DNA of 64,000 nucleotides, from NCBI RefSeq assembly GCF_000526695.1, contig NZ_JAGO01000014.1:124001-188000 (forward strand). The letters are read 5' to 3'. Below the pieces are notes generated by a model. The model saw nothing but the letters and a program-made list of their open reading frames with translations, had not been told where the DNA came from and ran no database searches. The stretch's first letter is position 1. Each line of letters starts with the position of its first letter. Positions 1 through 9,274 of the stretch are shown in pieces. The position numbers and the translations under genes were made by a program. This stretch comes from Carnimonas nigrificans ATCC BAA-78 (lineage in GTDB: Bacteria > Pseudomonadota > Gammaproteobacteria > Pseudomonadales > Halomonadaceae).

Positions 1-516
1 GACCAAAGTGGCGAAATCAGCGTACCGGTGCATCAGCTGCGCGGTTTCGACAAGGTAGCGCTGGAAGCAGGCGAGACCCAGCGTGTCGAGCTGACTCTCG
101 AAAAACGTGACTTCGCCTATTTCGATGTCGATCACAACGAGTGGCGCATGCCGAAAGGCACGTTCGAGGTGCAAATCGCGGCCTCGTCGCGTGATATTCG
201 TCTCACTGGCACGGTCGAGTCGCTGGGCGATGAGGTGTTGCCTACCATTGGCCGCAATGCGCTGGTGGGTGATCTGATGGCTAACGAGGTAACCGCGCAG
301 GCGCTACGCCAGGCCATGGCTGCTACCTTCGAGCAGAACCCCAAGCTGAAACGCATGTTTGGAGAGTCCAGCGACGACGAGATGATGCAGGCGATGGGGC
401 GCTATCTGCCGCTGCGTGCGTTGGTGTCGTTCAGTGAAGGAGCCTTCGGCGAAAGTGATCTTGAGGTACTGCTGAAGCATTTGACCCAAGCGGTTTCCAA
501 TCATCATAAGGGGTAG
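1..516 (+). CDS. Beta-glucosidase, glycoside hydrolase family 3, C-terminal part (5' truncated by window)
   Basis: The reading frame is open from the first base and ends at a TAG at 514-516, so only the last 171 residues are present. The opening stretch (VHQLRGFDKVALEAGE, a YFD strand, then a WRMPKGTFEV strand and SSRDIRL) is the fibronectin-III-like domain that ends most GH3 beta-glucosidases. The catalytic (beta/alpha)8 domain must lie upstream. About 100 further residues follow that domain, ending in a charged helical tail, which is longer than the minimal GH3 architecture. The next gene is an MFS transporter starting 6 bases after the stop, which suggests joint uptake and hydrolysis of a beta-glucoside or gluco-oligosaccharide. 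Family assignment is firm for the FnIII part; substrate is inferred. Confidence 0.8.
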   Translation, partial: DQSGEISVPVHQLRGFDKVALEAGETQRVELTLEKRDFAYFDVDHNEWRMPKGTFEVQIAASSRDIRLTGTVESLGDEVLPTIGRNALVGDLMANEVTAQALRQAMAATFEQNPKLKRMFGESSDDEMMQAMGRYLPLRALVSFSEGAFGESDLEVLLKHLTQAVSNHHKG

Positions 517-521
517 CGGTA

Positions 522-1787
522 ATGGCCTCACTCAATGCAAATATCGACAGTGACCAGACGCAGCCGGCGCAGGTATCCCATGGGTTTATGCTGCGCTATC
601 TGATGGCGGTGCTAGGCATTTATCTGGCAGTAATGACGCCCGTTACCATTACCCTGGCGATCCGTGTCGCTACACTGGCGCCTGATAGTAAAGCTTCCAG
701 CCTGGGCTTTATTTTAGGTGTGGGAGCACTGGTTGCGATGGTGGCAAATCCGCTATTGGGGCAATTGTCCGACCTGACGCGCTCCCGCTTCGGGCGGCGC
801 AAGCCCTGGGTAGTGGGCGGAATGCTGGTAGCCATTGTGGCGCTGTTGGGATTAGGCAGCGCCAGCTCACTAATGGTGGTGGCACTGTACTGGTGGCTTA
901 CCCAGATTGCGATCAATGCCAGTTTGGCTGCGCTGGTGGCGGTTATTCCTGACCGTATTCCGAAACAGCAGCGGGGGCGGCTATCGGCGCTGTCGGGAAT
1001 GTCCTCCAATCTGGCGATTTTTGCAGGTGCCGCGATCATTAATGTGGTCGGTACCGGCGATATCTGGATGTTTGTCGTGCCGGGAGTATTGGGCCTGGCG
1101 CTGGTTGCGGTATTTGCGGCGTTCTATCCCGAGCCTGAAGTCGCCGACTTGCCACCCAGACCGTTCCAGCCGCTGGCGATGCTGCGCAACTTCCTGATCA
1201 ACCCGCGTGACTACCCCGATTTTTCGTGGGCCTGGCTGAGCCGTTTTCTGGTGCAGTACGGAGCATCGGTGATGATGACCTATCAGGTGTACTACCTGAT
1301 GGACGTGGTGGGATTTACCAATCTGACGGTGGGTAGGCCGGTGTTTATCGCATCGCTAGTAATGGGCGGTAGCATCGTCGTGATGTCACTGATCTCTGGC
1401 TGGCTGTCGGATGTGCTCGGGCGCCGCAAGATATTCGTGTTCGTTGCCAGTCTGGTATACGCCGCGGGATTGGCGCTGCTGGTGTTTGGCTCCAGCCTTT
1501 CGGTGTTTCTGGCGGCCATTCTGGTGTCGTCGTGCGGGCTGGGCATCTATCTGGCGGTTGACCAGGCGCTGGTGGTGGATGTGCTGCCGTCGCGGGCTGA
1601 AGATGCTGCCAAGAACATGGGAATCTTCAATATTTCCAACGTGGCGCCGCAGTCACTCGCACCTGCAACCGCACCGCTGTTTCTCGCCATAGGGGGCGGC
1701 GGCAACTATAGCGCGCTGTTTTGTGCGGCAGCGGTGATTGCCGTGTTGGGCGCCCTGGCCGTGATTCCGATCAAGGGCGTGCGTTAA
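522..1787 (+). CDS. MFS transporter, probable sugar/glycoside permease
   Basis: 421 residues with about 12 hydrophobic segments. The A-type MFS loop motif is visible after TM2 (GQLSDLTRSRFGRRKPW) and its second-half counterpart later (GWLSDVLGRRK), so this is a complete major facilitator. The GRRKPW form is common in glycoside/disaccharide transporters, but the substrate cannot be read from sequence. The AAGGGG ribosome-binding site overlaps the stop region of the GH3 gene, so the two are translationally adjacent and probably one operon. A hairpin right after the stop closes the unit. Confidence 0.85.
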   Translation: MASLNANIDSDQTQPAQVSHGFMLRYLMAVLGIYLAVMTPVTITLAIRVATLAPDSKASSLGFILGVGALVAMVANPLLGQLSDLTRSRFGRRKPWVVGGMLVAIVALLGLGSASSLMVVALYWWLTQIAINASLAALVAVIPDRIPKQQRGRLSALSGMSSNLAIFAGAAIINVVGTGDIWMFVVPGVLGLALVAVFAAFYPEPEVADLPPRPFQPLAMLRNFLINPRDYPDFSWAWLSRFLVQYGASVMMTYQVYYLMDVVGFTNLTVGRPVFIASLVMGGSIVVMSLISGWLSDVLGRRKIFVFVASLVYAAGLALLVFGSSLSVFLAAILVSSCGLGIYLAVDQALVVDVLPSRAEDAAKNMGIFNISNVAPQSLAPATAPLFLAIGGGGNYSALFCAAAVIAVLGALAVIPIKGVR

Positions 1788-1797
1788 AGCCCTTCCT

Positions 1798-1830
1798 AAA
1801 GGCACCCTCTTGCAGAGGGAGTGTGCCTTT
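1798..1830 (+). terminator. Hairpin after the MFS gene, likely terminator
   Basis: AAAGGCAC/GTGCCTTT outer arms and CCTCT/AGAGG inner arms form a stem with a 4-base bulge and a TGC loop. It begins 10 bases after the MFS stop. There is no good U-tract (GGGCTTTCTG follows), so termination is probable rather than certain. Confidence 0.5.
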
Positions 1831-2127
1831 GGGCTTTCTGAAAGTAATGTGTGCGGTGATCAGGAAGGTACGCTGCAACAGAGCCCCTCATTACATAGCG
1901 TAAACGCAGAAGCGTGTTTGGGGGACTATGCAAGCAGGGGCTTAAAAGAGCAGCCTGTGCGAACCCAGCAGCACCCTTTTGAGCGTAACTGCACCGAGCG
2001 TCAGGTACCTTGATAGCGCAGGCATGAAAGCCTGGATGAGTTTCTTCAGAAAAGCCTCCGCAGAGACTTAATGACCATCAACGCATGGCGCCAGAGTGTG
2101 GCGTGAATACTTGAAAGGGAAATATAT
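1831..2127. other. Intergenic region before the epimerase gene
   Basis: About 300 bases with no convincing coding frame. A small hairpin CAGGC-ATGAAA-GCCTG lies around 2020-2036. The ribosome-binding site of the next gene (GAAAGGGA) is at its right end. No recognisable promoter stands out. Confidence 0.5.
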
Positions 2128-3102
2128 ATGTCGAGAGTTGTTGTTATCGGTGGTACCGGCCATATCGGCACCTATCTGATACCTGCCCTTGTTGATCAAG
2201 GGCATGAAGTCGTGAACGTGAGTCGTGGGCAGGCCAAAAGCTATACCCATGACGCCGCCTGGCATCGTGTTGAGCAGATCACGGCGGATCGTCAGGCCGA
2301 GGAGCAGGCCGGCACCTTCGTAGATCGCATTGTCAGTTTGAAGCCGGATATTGTCGTTGATCTGATCTCGTTCAAGCTCACCAGCACCAAGCCGCTGGTT
2401 GAGACGCTGCGTGGGAAAATCGAGCATTTTCTGCATTGCAGCACTCTGTGGGTCTACGGTCACACGGATGCTGTACCGGCGGACGAGAACCAGCTGATGA
2501 ATCCGTTCGGTGAGTACGGCATCGACAAGGCCGAGATGGAGACCTGGCTGATGCACGAAGCGCGTACTACCGGCTTTCCGGCAACGATCTTCCGCCCCGG
2601 TCAAATCGTGGGCGAAGGCTGGGCGCCGATCACGCCGCTTGCTAATAACAAGGAAGCGGTCTTCTCCAGGATGGCACGCGGCGAGGAGATCACGCTGCCG
2701 AACCTTGGCCTGGAAACGCTCAATCACGTTCATGCGGCTGATATTTCCCAGCTTATCCAGCGCGCCATCACTCATCGTAGTGTCGCGGTGGGGGAGACAT
2801 TCAATGCGGTGGCGGATACGGCGTTAAATCTGCGCGGTTATGCGGAAGCAATCTTCAAGTGGTTCGGGCTTGAACCAAAAATTGCTTATCTTCCTTATGA
2901 GGAGTGGATGAAGCAGCAGCCAACGCCAGAAGAAGCGCACCACTCCTGGGAGCACTTTGCGCGCAGCTCATGTCTCTCAATTGACAAGGCGCGTCGCCTG
3001 CTCGGTTATGAGCCAGCCTATAGCAGTATCGCCTGCGTGAAGGAGTCGATTGCGTGGCTGATCGACCATGGCAAGGTGGAAAAGCCCGCTGCCTGGAACT
3101 GA
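2128..3102 (+). CDS. NAD(P)-dependent epimerase/dehydratase-family protein
   Basis: 324 residues beginning with an extended-SDR Rossmann motif, VVVIGGTGHIGTYL at residues 4-17 (GxxGxxG). The middle contains CSTLWVYG and YGIDKAEME, which match the Ser and YxxxK catalytic region of the extended SDR family, followed by FRPGQIVGEGW. Such proteins act on nucleotide sugars or similar polyols in the cytosol; this one cannot be assigned a substrate. GGGA eight bases before ATG supports the start. It stands alone between the glucosidase/MFS pair and the convergent B12 operon. Confidence 0.8.
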   Translation: MSRVVVIGGTGHIGTYLIPALVDQGHEVVNVSRGQAKSYTHDAAWHRVEQITADRQAEEQAGTFVDRIVSLKPDIVVDLISFKLTSTKPLVETLRGKIEHFLHCSTLWVYGHTDAVPADENQLMNPFGEYGIDKAEMETWLMHEARTTGFPATIFRPGQIVGEGWAPITPLANNKEAVFSRMARGEEITLPNLGLETLNHVHAADISQLIQRAITHRSVAVGETFNAVADTALNLRGYAEAIFKWFGLEPKIAYLPYEEWMKQQPTPEEAHHSWEHFARSSCLSIDKARRLLGYEPAYSSIACVKESIAWLIDHGKVEKPAAWN

Positions 3103-3119
3103 GCGCCTCACAATAGAAC

Positions 3120-3152
3120 GGCCCACGTCCAATAACCGATGGATTGTGGGCC
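3120..3152 (+). terminator. Hairpin after the epimerase gene
   Basis: GGCCCAC...GTGGGCC arms plus TCCA/TGGA inner pairs form a strong stem 18 bases after the epimerase stop. No U-tract follows, so it could be a processing or rho-dependent site rather than an intrinsic terminator. Confidence 0.45.
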
Positions 3153-3310
3153 TACTCCTGCGTTGCGTGCAGGAACTCCGTGAATAGCGCCAATGGAAGC
3201 CTATCGCCGCAGACATCTTTGCTCTTCATTACCTGACTTCCTCGCGGGAGAAGGGCGTGCACACGCTCTTGGGTACGTAATGAGAGTGGCTGGAAGGTGC
3301 ATTGCAAAGA

Positions 3311-3335
3311 GCGCCCTCCGTAAAAAGAGGGGCGC
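3311..3335 (-). terminator. Terminator-like hairpin after btuD
   Basis: GCGCCCTC at 3311-3318 pairs with GAGGGGCGC at 3327-3335 with one bulged base. On the minus strand it lies 21 bases beyond the btuD stop and is followed by TCTTTG. Likely end of the B12 operon. Confidence 0.45.
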
Positions 3336-3355
3336 GGGCTGTCTGGGAGGGAAGC

Positions 3356-4165
3356 CTAAAAGGGGCTGCTTGCTGAAGATTCACTTGTCTGATCAGTGGG
3401 CACGATCGGGATGAAAAACGGCTGGTCGTCTACATCTACGCAGCGTAATGGCTGATGATAAAGGCGGCTCAGTTTTTCCGTATCAAGCAGCGCTTGGCGC
3501 GGCCCAGCTTCCAGCGAACCATCATCGAACAGCAGTATCAGGTGGCTGCACCAGCGTGTGGCGAGATTGATGTCGTGCAATGCCATCATGATCCCTTTGC
3601 CGTGCTGGGCGCGCTGGTGGAGTAGCCGCATCACGCGCTGTTGCTGGTGCATGTCGAGATGATTGGTGGGCTCGTCCAGTAGCCATAGCGCCGGGTCTTG
3701 CACCATCAGCGTGGCAATTTCCAGACGCTGGCGCTCGCCGCCCGACAGCGCGGCAACGCGCTGCTGAGAGCGCTGTTCCAGTCCAACGGCGCTCAAGGCG
3801 TTTTCTACGTGCTGATGATCTGCGGCGCTTTCACGCTGCCAGCGCGACAGCCACGGGTAACGGCCCGCCAGCGCACTTTCAAACACGGTCATTTCCATGA
3901 CCGACGAAGGCTGCTGAAACAGCATTCCCAGTTGCTGGGCCAGCGTACGCCTGCGCCACGCTGACAGCGCTACTCCCGCCACGCTAATGGAGCCGCCGCG
4001 GGGAGGAATTAGTCCTGCCAAGCTGTGCAGCAGGGTAGTTTTGCCCGCACCGTTGGGGCCGAGTATTCCCCATAGCTGGCCGCATTCAACATGAATATCA
4101 AGCGGCTGCACGTTGCCCCGCCCTGGAATATCAATGATGAACTGATGACAGCCAAGCAGCGACAT
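3356..4165 (-). CDS. btuD: Vitamin B12 ABC transporter ATP-binding protein
   Basis: 269 residues of a FecCD/BtuCD-type ATPase. Walker A is GPNGAGKT at residues 36-43, the signature LSGGERQR at 140-147 and Walker B/D-loop LLDEPTNHLD at 162-171. It would sit on the cytoplasmic face of BtuC and power cobalamin import. Its ATG is the last base triplet next to the btuC stop, so the two are coupled. Family members also import iron-siderophores and haem; the B12 call rests on the neighbouring BtuB-like receptor and BtuF-like binding protein. Confidence 0.85.
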   Translation of the reverse strand: MSLLGCHQFIIDIPGRGNVQPLDIHVECGQLWGILGPNGAGKTTLLHSLAGLIPPRGGSISVAGVALSAWRRRTLAQQLGMLFQQPSSVMEMTVFESALAGRYPWLSRWQRESAADHQHVENALSAVGLEQRSQQRVAALSGGERQRLEIATLMVQDPALWLLDEPTNHLDMHQQQRVMRLLHQRAQHGKGIMMALHDINLATRWCSHLILLFDDGSLEAGPRQALLDTEKLSRLYHQPLRCVDVDDQPFFIPIVPTDQTSESSASSPF

Positions 4166-5145
4166 CAGTGAACGCTCCTGCGCAACAGCACAATGAATAC
4201 CGGCACACCGAGCAGCACCGTGACTACGCCCGCCGGCAATTGCTGCGGTGCCAGCAGGCTGCGCCCCAGCGTATCGGCCAGCAGCAGGAGGATGGCACCC
4301 GCCACGGCGCTGGCCGGTAACAGCAGCCGCTGGTCGTTACCGACCATCAGGCGTAGCAGATGCGGCGTTATCAGCCCTACGAAGCCAATGGTCCCCGCGC
4401 TCGCGACAGCCACTGCGGTCATCAGGCTTGCCAGCACATACAGCCCCCAACTGACCGGGCGCACAGCAACTCCCAGCGCTGCCGCTTGAAGCGGACCGCG
4501 TGCTAGAACGTTAAGTGTGCGCCCCCAGGGGGAGAGCAGTAGCAGCGACATTGCCAGTACGGTTAACCCCAGCCAGGGTGCGCCGGCATAGCTAAGATCA
4601 CCCATCAGCCAGAACAGCATGCCCGGCAATTGTTGAGAAGGTGCCAGCGCGAGAAGCAGAACGATCAACGCTCCCCAGCCCGAAGCCATGACAACACCGG
4701 TCAGCAGCAGTCGTGTGGTAGGGAAGCCGCGTGCGGTGGTTGCCAGCGCGAACACCAGCACCATTGATAGCAATGCACCGCCGAAGGCGCTGAGCGGCAG
4801 CAGCAGGCTGCCCCCGATGCCCATCAGCATGGCGCTAAGCGCTGCCAGCGACGCGCCTCCTGATACCCCCAGCACGTAGGGGTCAGCCAAAGGGTTACGC
4901 AGCAGCACCTGCATCACCGCACCGGATAGCCCCAGCAGGCCGCCTACGGCAATGGCGTTGAGCGCTCTTGGCAGGCGCAGTTGAGTGACCAGCGTGGCAT
5001 CAAGTGATGGGGAATGTTCGCCGAGCAGCCTGAGCAGCGCCAGCGGTGAGATCACCACGCTACCCAGTGAAAGTGCCATCAGCAGTGCAGCAATGAGCAG
5101 CATCGTCAGTAATAGCAGCAGAGAACCACCCCGTAGCATCGCCAT
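4165..5145 (-). CDS. btuC: Vitamin B12 ABC transporter permease
   Basis: 326 residues of the FecCD permease family with about 10 hydrophobic segments. The typical loop motifs are present: NPLADPYVLGVSGGA in the first half and GTIGFVGLITPHLLRLMVG near the C-terminus. It forms the homodimeric inner-membrane channel for cobalamin. The start abuts the btuF stop (5146) and its end overlaps btuD by one base, as in a tight operon. Confidence 0.88.
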   Translation of the reverse strand: MAMLRGGSLLLLLTMLLIAALLMALSLGSVVISPLALLRLLGEHSPSLDATLVTQLRLPRALNAIAVGGLLGLSGAVMQVLLRNPLADPYVLGVSGGASLAALSAMLMGIGGSLLLPLSAFGGALLSMVLVFALATTARGFPTTRLLLTGVVMASGWGALIVLLLALAPSQQLPGMLFWLMGDLSYAGAPWLGLTVLAMSLLLLSPWGRTLNVLARGPLQAAALGVAVRPVSWGLYVLASLMTAVAVASAGTIGFVGLITPHLLRLMVGNDQRLLLPASAVAGAILLLLADTLGRSLLAPQQLPAGVVTVLLGVPVFIVLLRRSVH

Positions 5146-6063
5146 TTAACGAGTCCCTGCCATGTGCTGACGTGCCCCGTCGAGCTGTTGGCAGAGTTGG
5201 GCAGCGCCGTCGAGCAAGCGCGGCGTAGCACGCTGGGTAATATCAGCCGGTAACGAGATCAGGTTATCAAAGCGCACCGCATTCAGTTGTGGGTAGCGCT
5301 GCCAGTGGGCGAAGGCATGCTGCTCTGCGCTGGTGCTTCCCACGATGGTATCGGGATTAGCGGTCAGTACGGCTTCATCGCTGACACGCGGCGCCAAAGG
5401 CGCAAGCTGCGCGAACACGTTGCGACCGCCGCACAGGGTGATCATTTCGCTGATGATAGAGCGACGGTTAACGGTAATCAGAGGTCTGTCCCACACCTGA
5501 TAGAAGGTGCTTATCGGAGGGCGCCCAGCGTAGCGCTGGCGCAATTCAGCCACACCTTCACGAAAGCGTTGCGCCTGCTGCCGTGCGGCGATTTCATGAC
5601 CGCTCAGAAGGCCGAGCTTCTCAATATCGTCGGCAATATCGTCGAGATGCTGCGGATCAAGACGCAATACCTTGATGCCAAGCTGCTCTAGCCGACGCAG
5701 CTGCGCGGGAGAGTTCCCCGAGGTCCAGGCCACCACCAGATCAGGGGCGCGTGCCACTAGCTGCTCAAGATCAATACGACTGCTGTTACCCACGGAAGGC
5801 AGCCGGCGTGCCGCGTCGGGATAGTCGCTAAAATCGACGGTAGCAATCAGTTGGGAGCCTGCGCCCGCCGCATAGAGCTGCTCTACCGCGGAAGGAGAGA
5901 GTGCGACAATGCGGGTGGCGGGCTGGGCAAGACACACCTTCCCACCTTCACTGTCAGTGGCGCATAACGTTTGTGCCGCCATGGCGAAGGAGGGCAGCAG
6001 CATCAGCAGCGGCACCACGCGCTTCAGCAGCCGTGTGAGGAAGAAGGAGTCGGTGTGCATCAT
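5146..6063 (-). CDS. btuF: Periplasmic cobalamin-binding protein
   Basis: About 305 residues. The N-terminus has a basic then hydrophobic signal peptide ending near FAMAA. The body is a class III (TroA/BtuF fold) binding protein: RIVALSPSAVEQLYAAGA, then VGNSSRIDLEQLVARAPDLVVAW. It should capture B12 delivered by BtuB and hand it to BtuCD. The start is ambiguous: ATG codons at 6063 and 6060, and a TTG at 6072; no strong ribosome-binding site decides. It lies 30 bases after btuB. Confidence 0.85.
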   Translation of the reverse strand: MMHTDSFFLTRLLKRVVPLLMLLPSFAMAAQTLCATDSEGGKVCLAQPATRIVALSPSAVEQLYAAGAGSQLIATVDFSDYPDAARRLPSVGNSSRIDLEQLVARAPDLVVAWTSGNSPAQLRRLEQLGIKVLRLDPQHLDDIADDIEKLGLLSGHEIAARQQAQRFREGVAELRQRYAGRPPISTFYQVWDRPLITVNRRSIISEMITLCGGRNVFAQLAPLAPRVSDEAVLTANPDTIVGSTSAEQHAFAHWQRYPQLNAVRFDNLISLPADITQRATPRLLDGAAQLCQQLDGARQHMAGTR

Positions 6064-6093
6064 GATGGGCAAGTGAAGATAGGGTGATCACCA

Positions 6094-7989
6094 CTAGAGT
6101 GACGGATCAAGCGATAGCGTCAGCATAGCGGTACGACCGGGTTCGAGATAGCCCTGGACGCTCTGGTAGCGGTGATTCAGCAGGTTATCAATGCTGGCCT
6201 GCAAGCGCACTCCTTTCGCCAGACGCACTCCCGAGCGTAGGTCGAAGATGGTGAAACCGGCCACCTTGTCGGTGTTGGCAGTATCTGCAAAACGTGACCC
6301 TTGAGCGATCACCGAGCCACCTGCATCAAAGCGCTCACCGAGCTGGCGATCAACGTCGAGACGTGCGATACGTCGGGTACGATTTTGCAGATCAAGGCCA
6401 CTGCTGCGATCCTCCGGCTTCATATAGGAGAGGGAAGCGTTAATGTTCCACGGGCCGGGGTGAATGCCGCCTGACAGTTCAACGCCCTGAATTCTGGCGC
6501 GATTGATATTGACCTCGCGGGAATAGTCATCGGCGGCATAGTTGATCAGATCGCGGTAACGGCTTTGGTAGAGTGCGATATCCCAAAAGCCAAGGCGATG
6601 CTCGGCGCGCATGCCAAGCTCCACGGTGGAGGACTTCTCTGGCTTGAGGTCCGGATTGCCGCTGAAGAAACCGTCATTCGGCCAGTACAGCTCGTTGAAC
6701 GTTGGCACGCGGAAGGCATTGCCCCAACTGGCCCGCAGGGTATGCACACTGTCAAGGCTGTAGCCCAGCGCCAGCCCTCCTGTGGTGGTTTCGCCAAAGG
6801 CTTGGTTGTCGTCGTGACGCACGCTGGCCTGTACGCGCAGCGGCGTAAGATCAAACACGCCCTGCGCGAATACCGCTTTGTTGTCGCGGTGGCGGTGCGT
6901 GTAGTCGGTGTTGCCCGTGACCCGATCATCGGCGTATTCAGCACCGGCAATCAGCTGTTGCTGCCCAAGTGTCAGGGTATTTTGCCAGCGCACCCGTTGT
7001 GTACGGGTATTCAGATGGCTGGTGGACATACCATCACCGGCATTATCCAGCTTGTCGTCAGCCTGACTCAGCGTGACGCGGCTTTTGAGATTGGGAAGCA
7101 GCGGCACTTCGCCGTAGACGCCAGCCACCTGTTGCACGAAGGCGTTGCTGCCGGAAAACCGGCTTTCGCCGCCGTCATAGTCACTGTGGCCGCGTGCCCG
7201 AAGTAATAGTCCCCCGATGCGGGCGCCATTATCGAAATCGTGGCTCAAATGCAGCAGCGCGGTGTGGTTATCATAGGACTGCCCAGAACCGCCCGCGCGG
7301 TCACGGGTGCCATTACTGTTGATGCTGCTGGCCGCGAAGGTAAAGCCAGTGCCATTCTGACGACCGCTCAGCGAGGCTGTCGAGTGCCAGGTAGCGTGAG
7401 AGCCGCCCCCAACCGAGAGGCGCGGGCGAATGCCTGGCTGCTCATCATCGGTGAAGAGCTGAATGACACCACCTGCCGCATCGGCACCATAGAGGCTGCC
7501 GCGCGGGCCTCTTACCAACTCGGCACGATTGAAGATGGCGGGGTCGAGATAGTGATAGGCGGCCGTACCGGTGGTCGCTGAGCGTAGGCGAATGCCGTCA
7601 ATCAGCAGCGTGGAGGATTGTGCATTGGCACCACGAATGTACACATTTGAAGGGGCGCCCGGCCCGCCATTGCTGGTGACATCCACGCCGGGCTGGCTAC
7701 GGAGCACGTCGGTAAGCGAGACCGGCGCCTGACGGGTCAGCGCCTTGCGATCCAGCAGTGTGACCGAGGCCAGACTCTGGTCGGCTGTCTGTGGGGTCAG
7801 GGCGGCGGTAACTACCATAGGGGCCAACGCTGCTTCGGCAGAAGAGTGTTCAACCTCCGTTGCCGCGTGATCACGCTCGCTGCGCTGCCTGGCATCATCA
7901 TTGGTGAGCGCCTGGGCACCCCAGCAGTAAGGGGGAAACGCCAGACTTAGTGCCAGTAGGGTGCGGGAGGGGCAGCGGTAAAGGTTCAT
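6094..7989 (-). CDS. btuB: TonB-dependent vitamin B12 outer-membrane receptor
   Basis: About 631 residues. A signal peptide ends near CWGAQA, a TonB-box-like PMVVTA follows, then the plug domain (LTDVLRSQPGVDVTSNGG, IRGANAQSSTLLIDGIRL, VRGPRGSLYGADAAGG) and a long beta-barrel with FRVPTFNELYWPNDGF and NPDLKPEKSSTVELG. The size and plug motifs match BtuB (about 600 residues). ATG at 7987-7989 gives a proper signal peptide; a TTG 33 bases upstream is possible but unlikely. First gene of the btuBFCD operon. I found no cobalamin riboswitch box in the 148 bases upstream. Confidence 0.88.
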   Translation of the reverse strand: MNLYRCPSRTLLALSLAFPPYCWGAQALTNDDARQRSERDHAATEVEHSSAEAALAPMVVTAALTPQTADQSLASVTLLDRKALTRQAPVSLTDVLRSQPGVDVTSNGGPGAPSNVYIRGANAQSSTLLIDGIRLRSATTGTAAYHYLDPAIFNRAELVRGPRGSLYGADAAGGVIQLFTDDEQPGIRPRLSVGGGSHATWHSTASLSGRQNGTGFTFAASSINSNGTRDRAGGSGQSYDNHTALLHLSHDFDNGARIGGLLLRARGHSDYDGGESRFSGSNAFVQQVAGVYGEVPLLPNLKSRVTLSQADDKLDNAGDGMSTSHLNTRTQRVRWQNTLTLGQQQLIAGAEYADDRVTGNTDYTHRHRDNKAVFAQGVFDLTPLRVQASVRHDDNQAFGETTTGGLALGYSLDSVHTLRASWGNAFRVPTFNELYWPNDGFFSGNPDLKPEKSSTVELGMRAEHRLGFWDIALYQSRYRDLINYAADDYSREVNINRARIQGVELSGGIHPGPWNINASLSYMKPEDRSSGLDLQNRTRRIARLDVDRQLGERFDAGGSVIAQGSRFADTANTDKVAGFTIFDLRSGVRLAKGVRLQASIDNLLNHRYQSVQGYLEPGRTAMLTLSLDPSL

Positions 7990-8137
7990 TAGCGGGAGCA
8001 GCTCGAAGCAAAACGCGGCCAAGGGGTGGGGAGCCGCGCGGATTGTCGGAAAAAGAGCGCATACGCTATCAATTTCACGCGTGCTACCGCAATTGAGTTA
8101 TTTGCGCGATGATCCTGAACCGCATTGGGGGCAGGGA

Positions 8138-9274
8138 TCAGCGCGGCACTTCCCGTCCTGCGCAGACGACTTTTGTTAGCTGAAGCCGCTGGTCAAGTAC
8201 CGCAATATCGGCCCGATAGCCTTCCGCCAGTTGGCCTCGATCATTAAGCCCAAGATAGCGCGCAGGAATGGTCGATACGCGCTGACAGGCATCCCCCAGC
8301 GAGCGCCCCAGCGTAACCAGATTGCGCAGGGCCTGATCGAGGGTCAGGCAACTTCCTGCCAGATTGCCATCGTGCAAGCGCACGCAGCCGCCCTGCTTGA
8401 ATACCGGTTGCGTGCCGAGACGATATTCCCCATCCGGCATCGCACACGCGGCGGTACCATCGGTAATGGCGTAGAGCGAAGGAATGGCTCTCAGTGCTGT
8501 ATTCAGTGCTCCTGCGTGTACGTGAACCAAATCAGGAATGATTTCGGCATACTCGGCATTTGCCAGCGCAAATCCCAGCAGTCCGGGGGCGCGGTGATTC
8601 AACGGCGGCATGGCGTTGAACAGATGGGTAAAACCGCGCACGCCCGCTTCCCACGCCTGCTGTGCCTGCTCATAGGTCGCCAGCGTATGGCCTGCCTGCA
8701 CACGTATCTGCTGTGAAAGCAGCCATTCAAGAGCACCGTTCTGCTCAAGGCACTCGGGGGCGAGGGTAATCACCTTGAGCGGCAGCAAGCGGTGATACAG
8801 CTCAAGCTCTTCCACCGTTGCGACGCGCGTGGCATCAGGCTGCGCTCCCAGCTTGCCGGCATTGATATAGGGGCCTTCCAGGTGAGCACCGATAACATCG
8901 GCAGCCACGATATCGTTAGCCTGTTGTTCACAGTAAGCCGCCACACTTTCCAGCGCCGTCACGATATCCTGATGACTGGCGGTCATGGTAGTCGCCAGTA
9001 GCGACGTGGTGCCGTGCTGCGCATGGCTGGCAGCAATGGTCGCCATGGCCGAACCGCCTTCCATCACATCGCGACCGCCACCACCATGGACGTGCAAATC
9101 AATAAAGCCCGGCACCAGATAGGGGGGCCGGGCATCGTGCTCGGCGATGGGCTGGCCCGTGACTGGGGTGAGCACGCCGTGCTGCCAGTGCAGTTCACCC
9201 TGAATCCACCCCTCGCCAGTAAAGATCGCGCCGCTCAGTGAATGGGTGCCGTTCGTTGCGTTAGAAGAGTCCAT
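8138..9274 (-). CDS. nagA: N-acetylglucosamine-6-phosphate deacetylase
   Basis: About 378 residues, the usual NagA length. The amidohydrolase metal motif is PGFIDLHVHGGGGRDVMEG, followed by HLEGPYINAGKLGAQ, then AGHTLATYEQ and FTHLFNAMPPLNHRAPG, and the catalytic Asp region AITDGTA. It removes acetate from GlcNAc-6-phosphate in the cytosol during amino-sugar use or peptidoglycan recycling. I chose ATG at 9274, which places the start just before SGAIFTGEGW as in known NagA; ATG at 9283 and TTG at 9325 are alternatives. No nagB, nagE or nagC is beside it, so it may serve recycling. Confidence 0.88.
   Translation of the reverse strand: MDSSNATNGTHSLSGAIFTGEGWIQGELHWQHGVLTPVTGQPIAEHDARPPYLVPGFIDLHVHGGGGRDVMEGGSAMATIAASHAQHGTTSLLATTMTASHQDIVTALESVAAYCEQQANDIVAADVIGAHLEGPYINAGKLGAQPDATRVATVEELELYHRLLPLKVITLAPECLEQNGALEWLLSQQIRVQAGHTLATYEQAQQAWEAGVRGFTHLFNAMPPLNHRAPGLLGFALANAEYAEIIPDLVHVHAGALNTALRAIPSLYAITDGTAACAMPDGEYRLGTQPVFKQGGCVRLHDGNLAGSCLTLDQALRNLVTLGRSLGDACQRVSTIPARYLGLNDRGQLAEGYRADIAVLDQRLQLTKVVCAGREVPR

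Noticed and set aside
7990-8137. Cobalamin riboswitch upstream of btuB
   Set aside because: No GCCACTG box or conserved core on the minus strand, and the space is too short for a full element.
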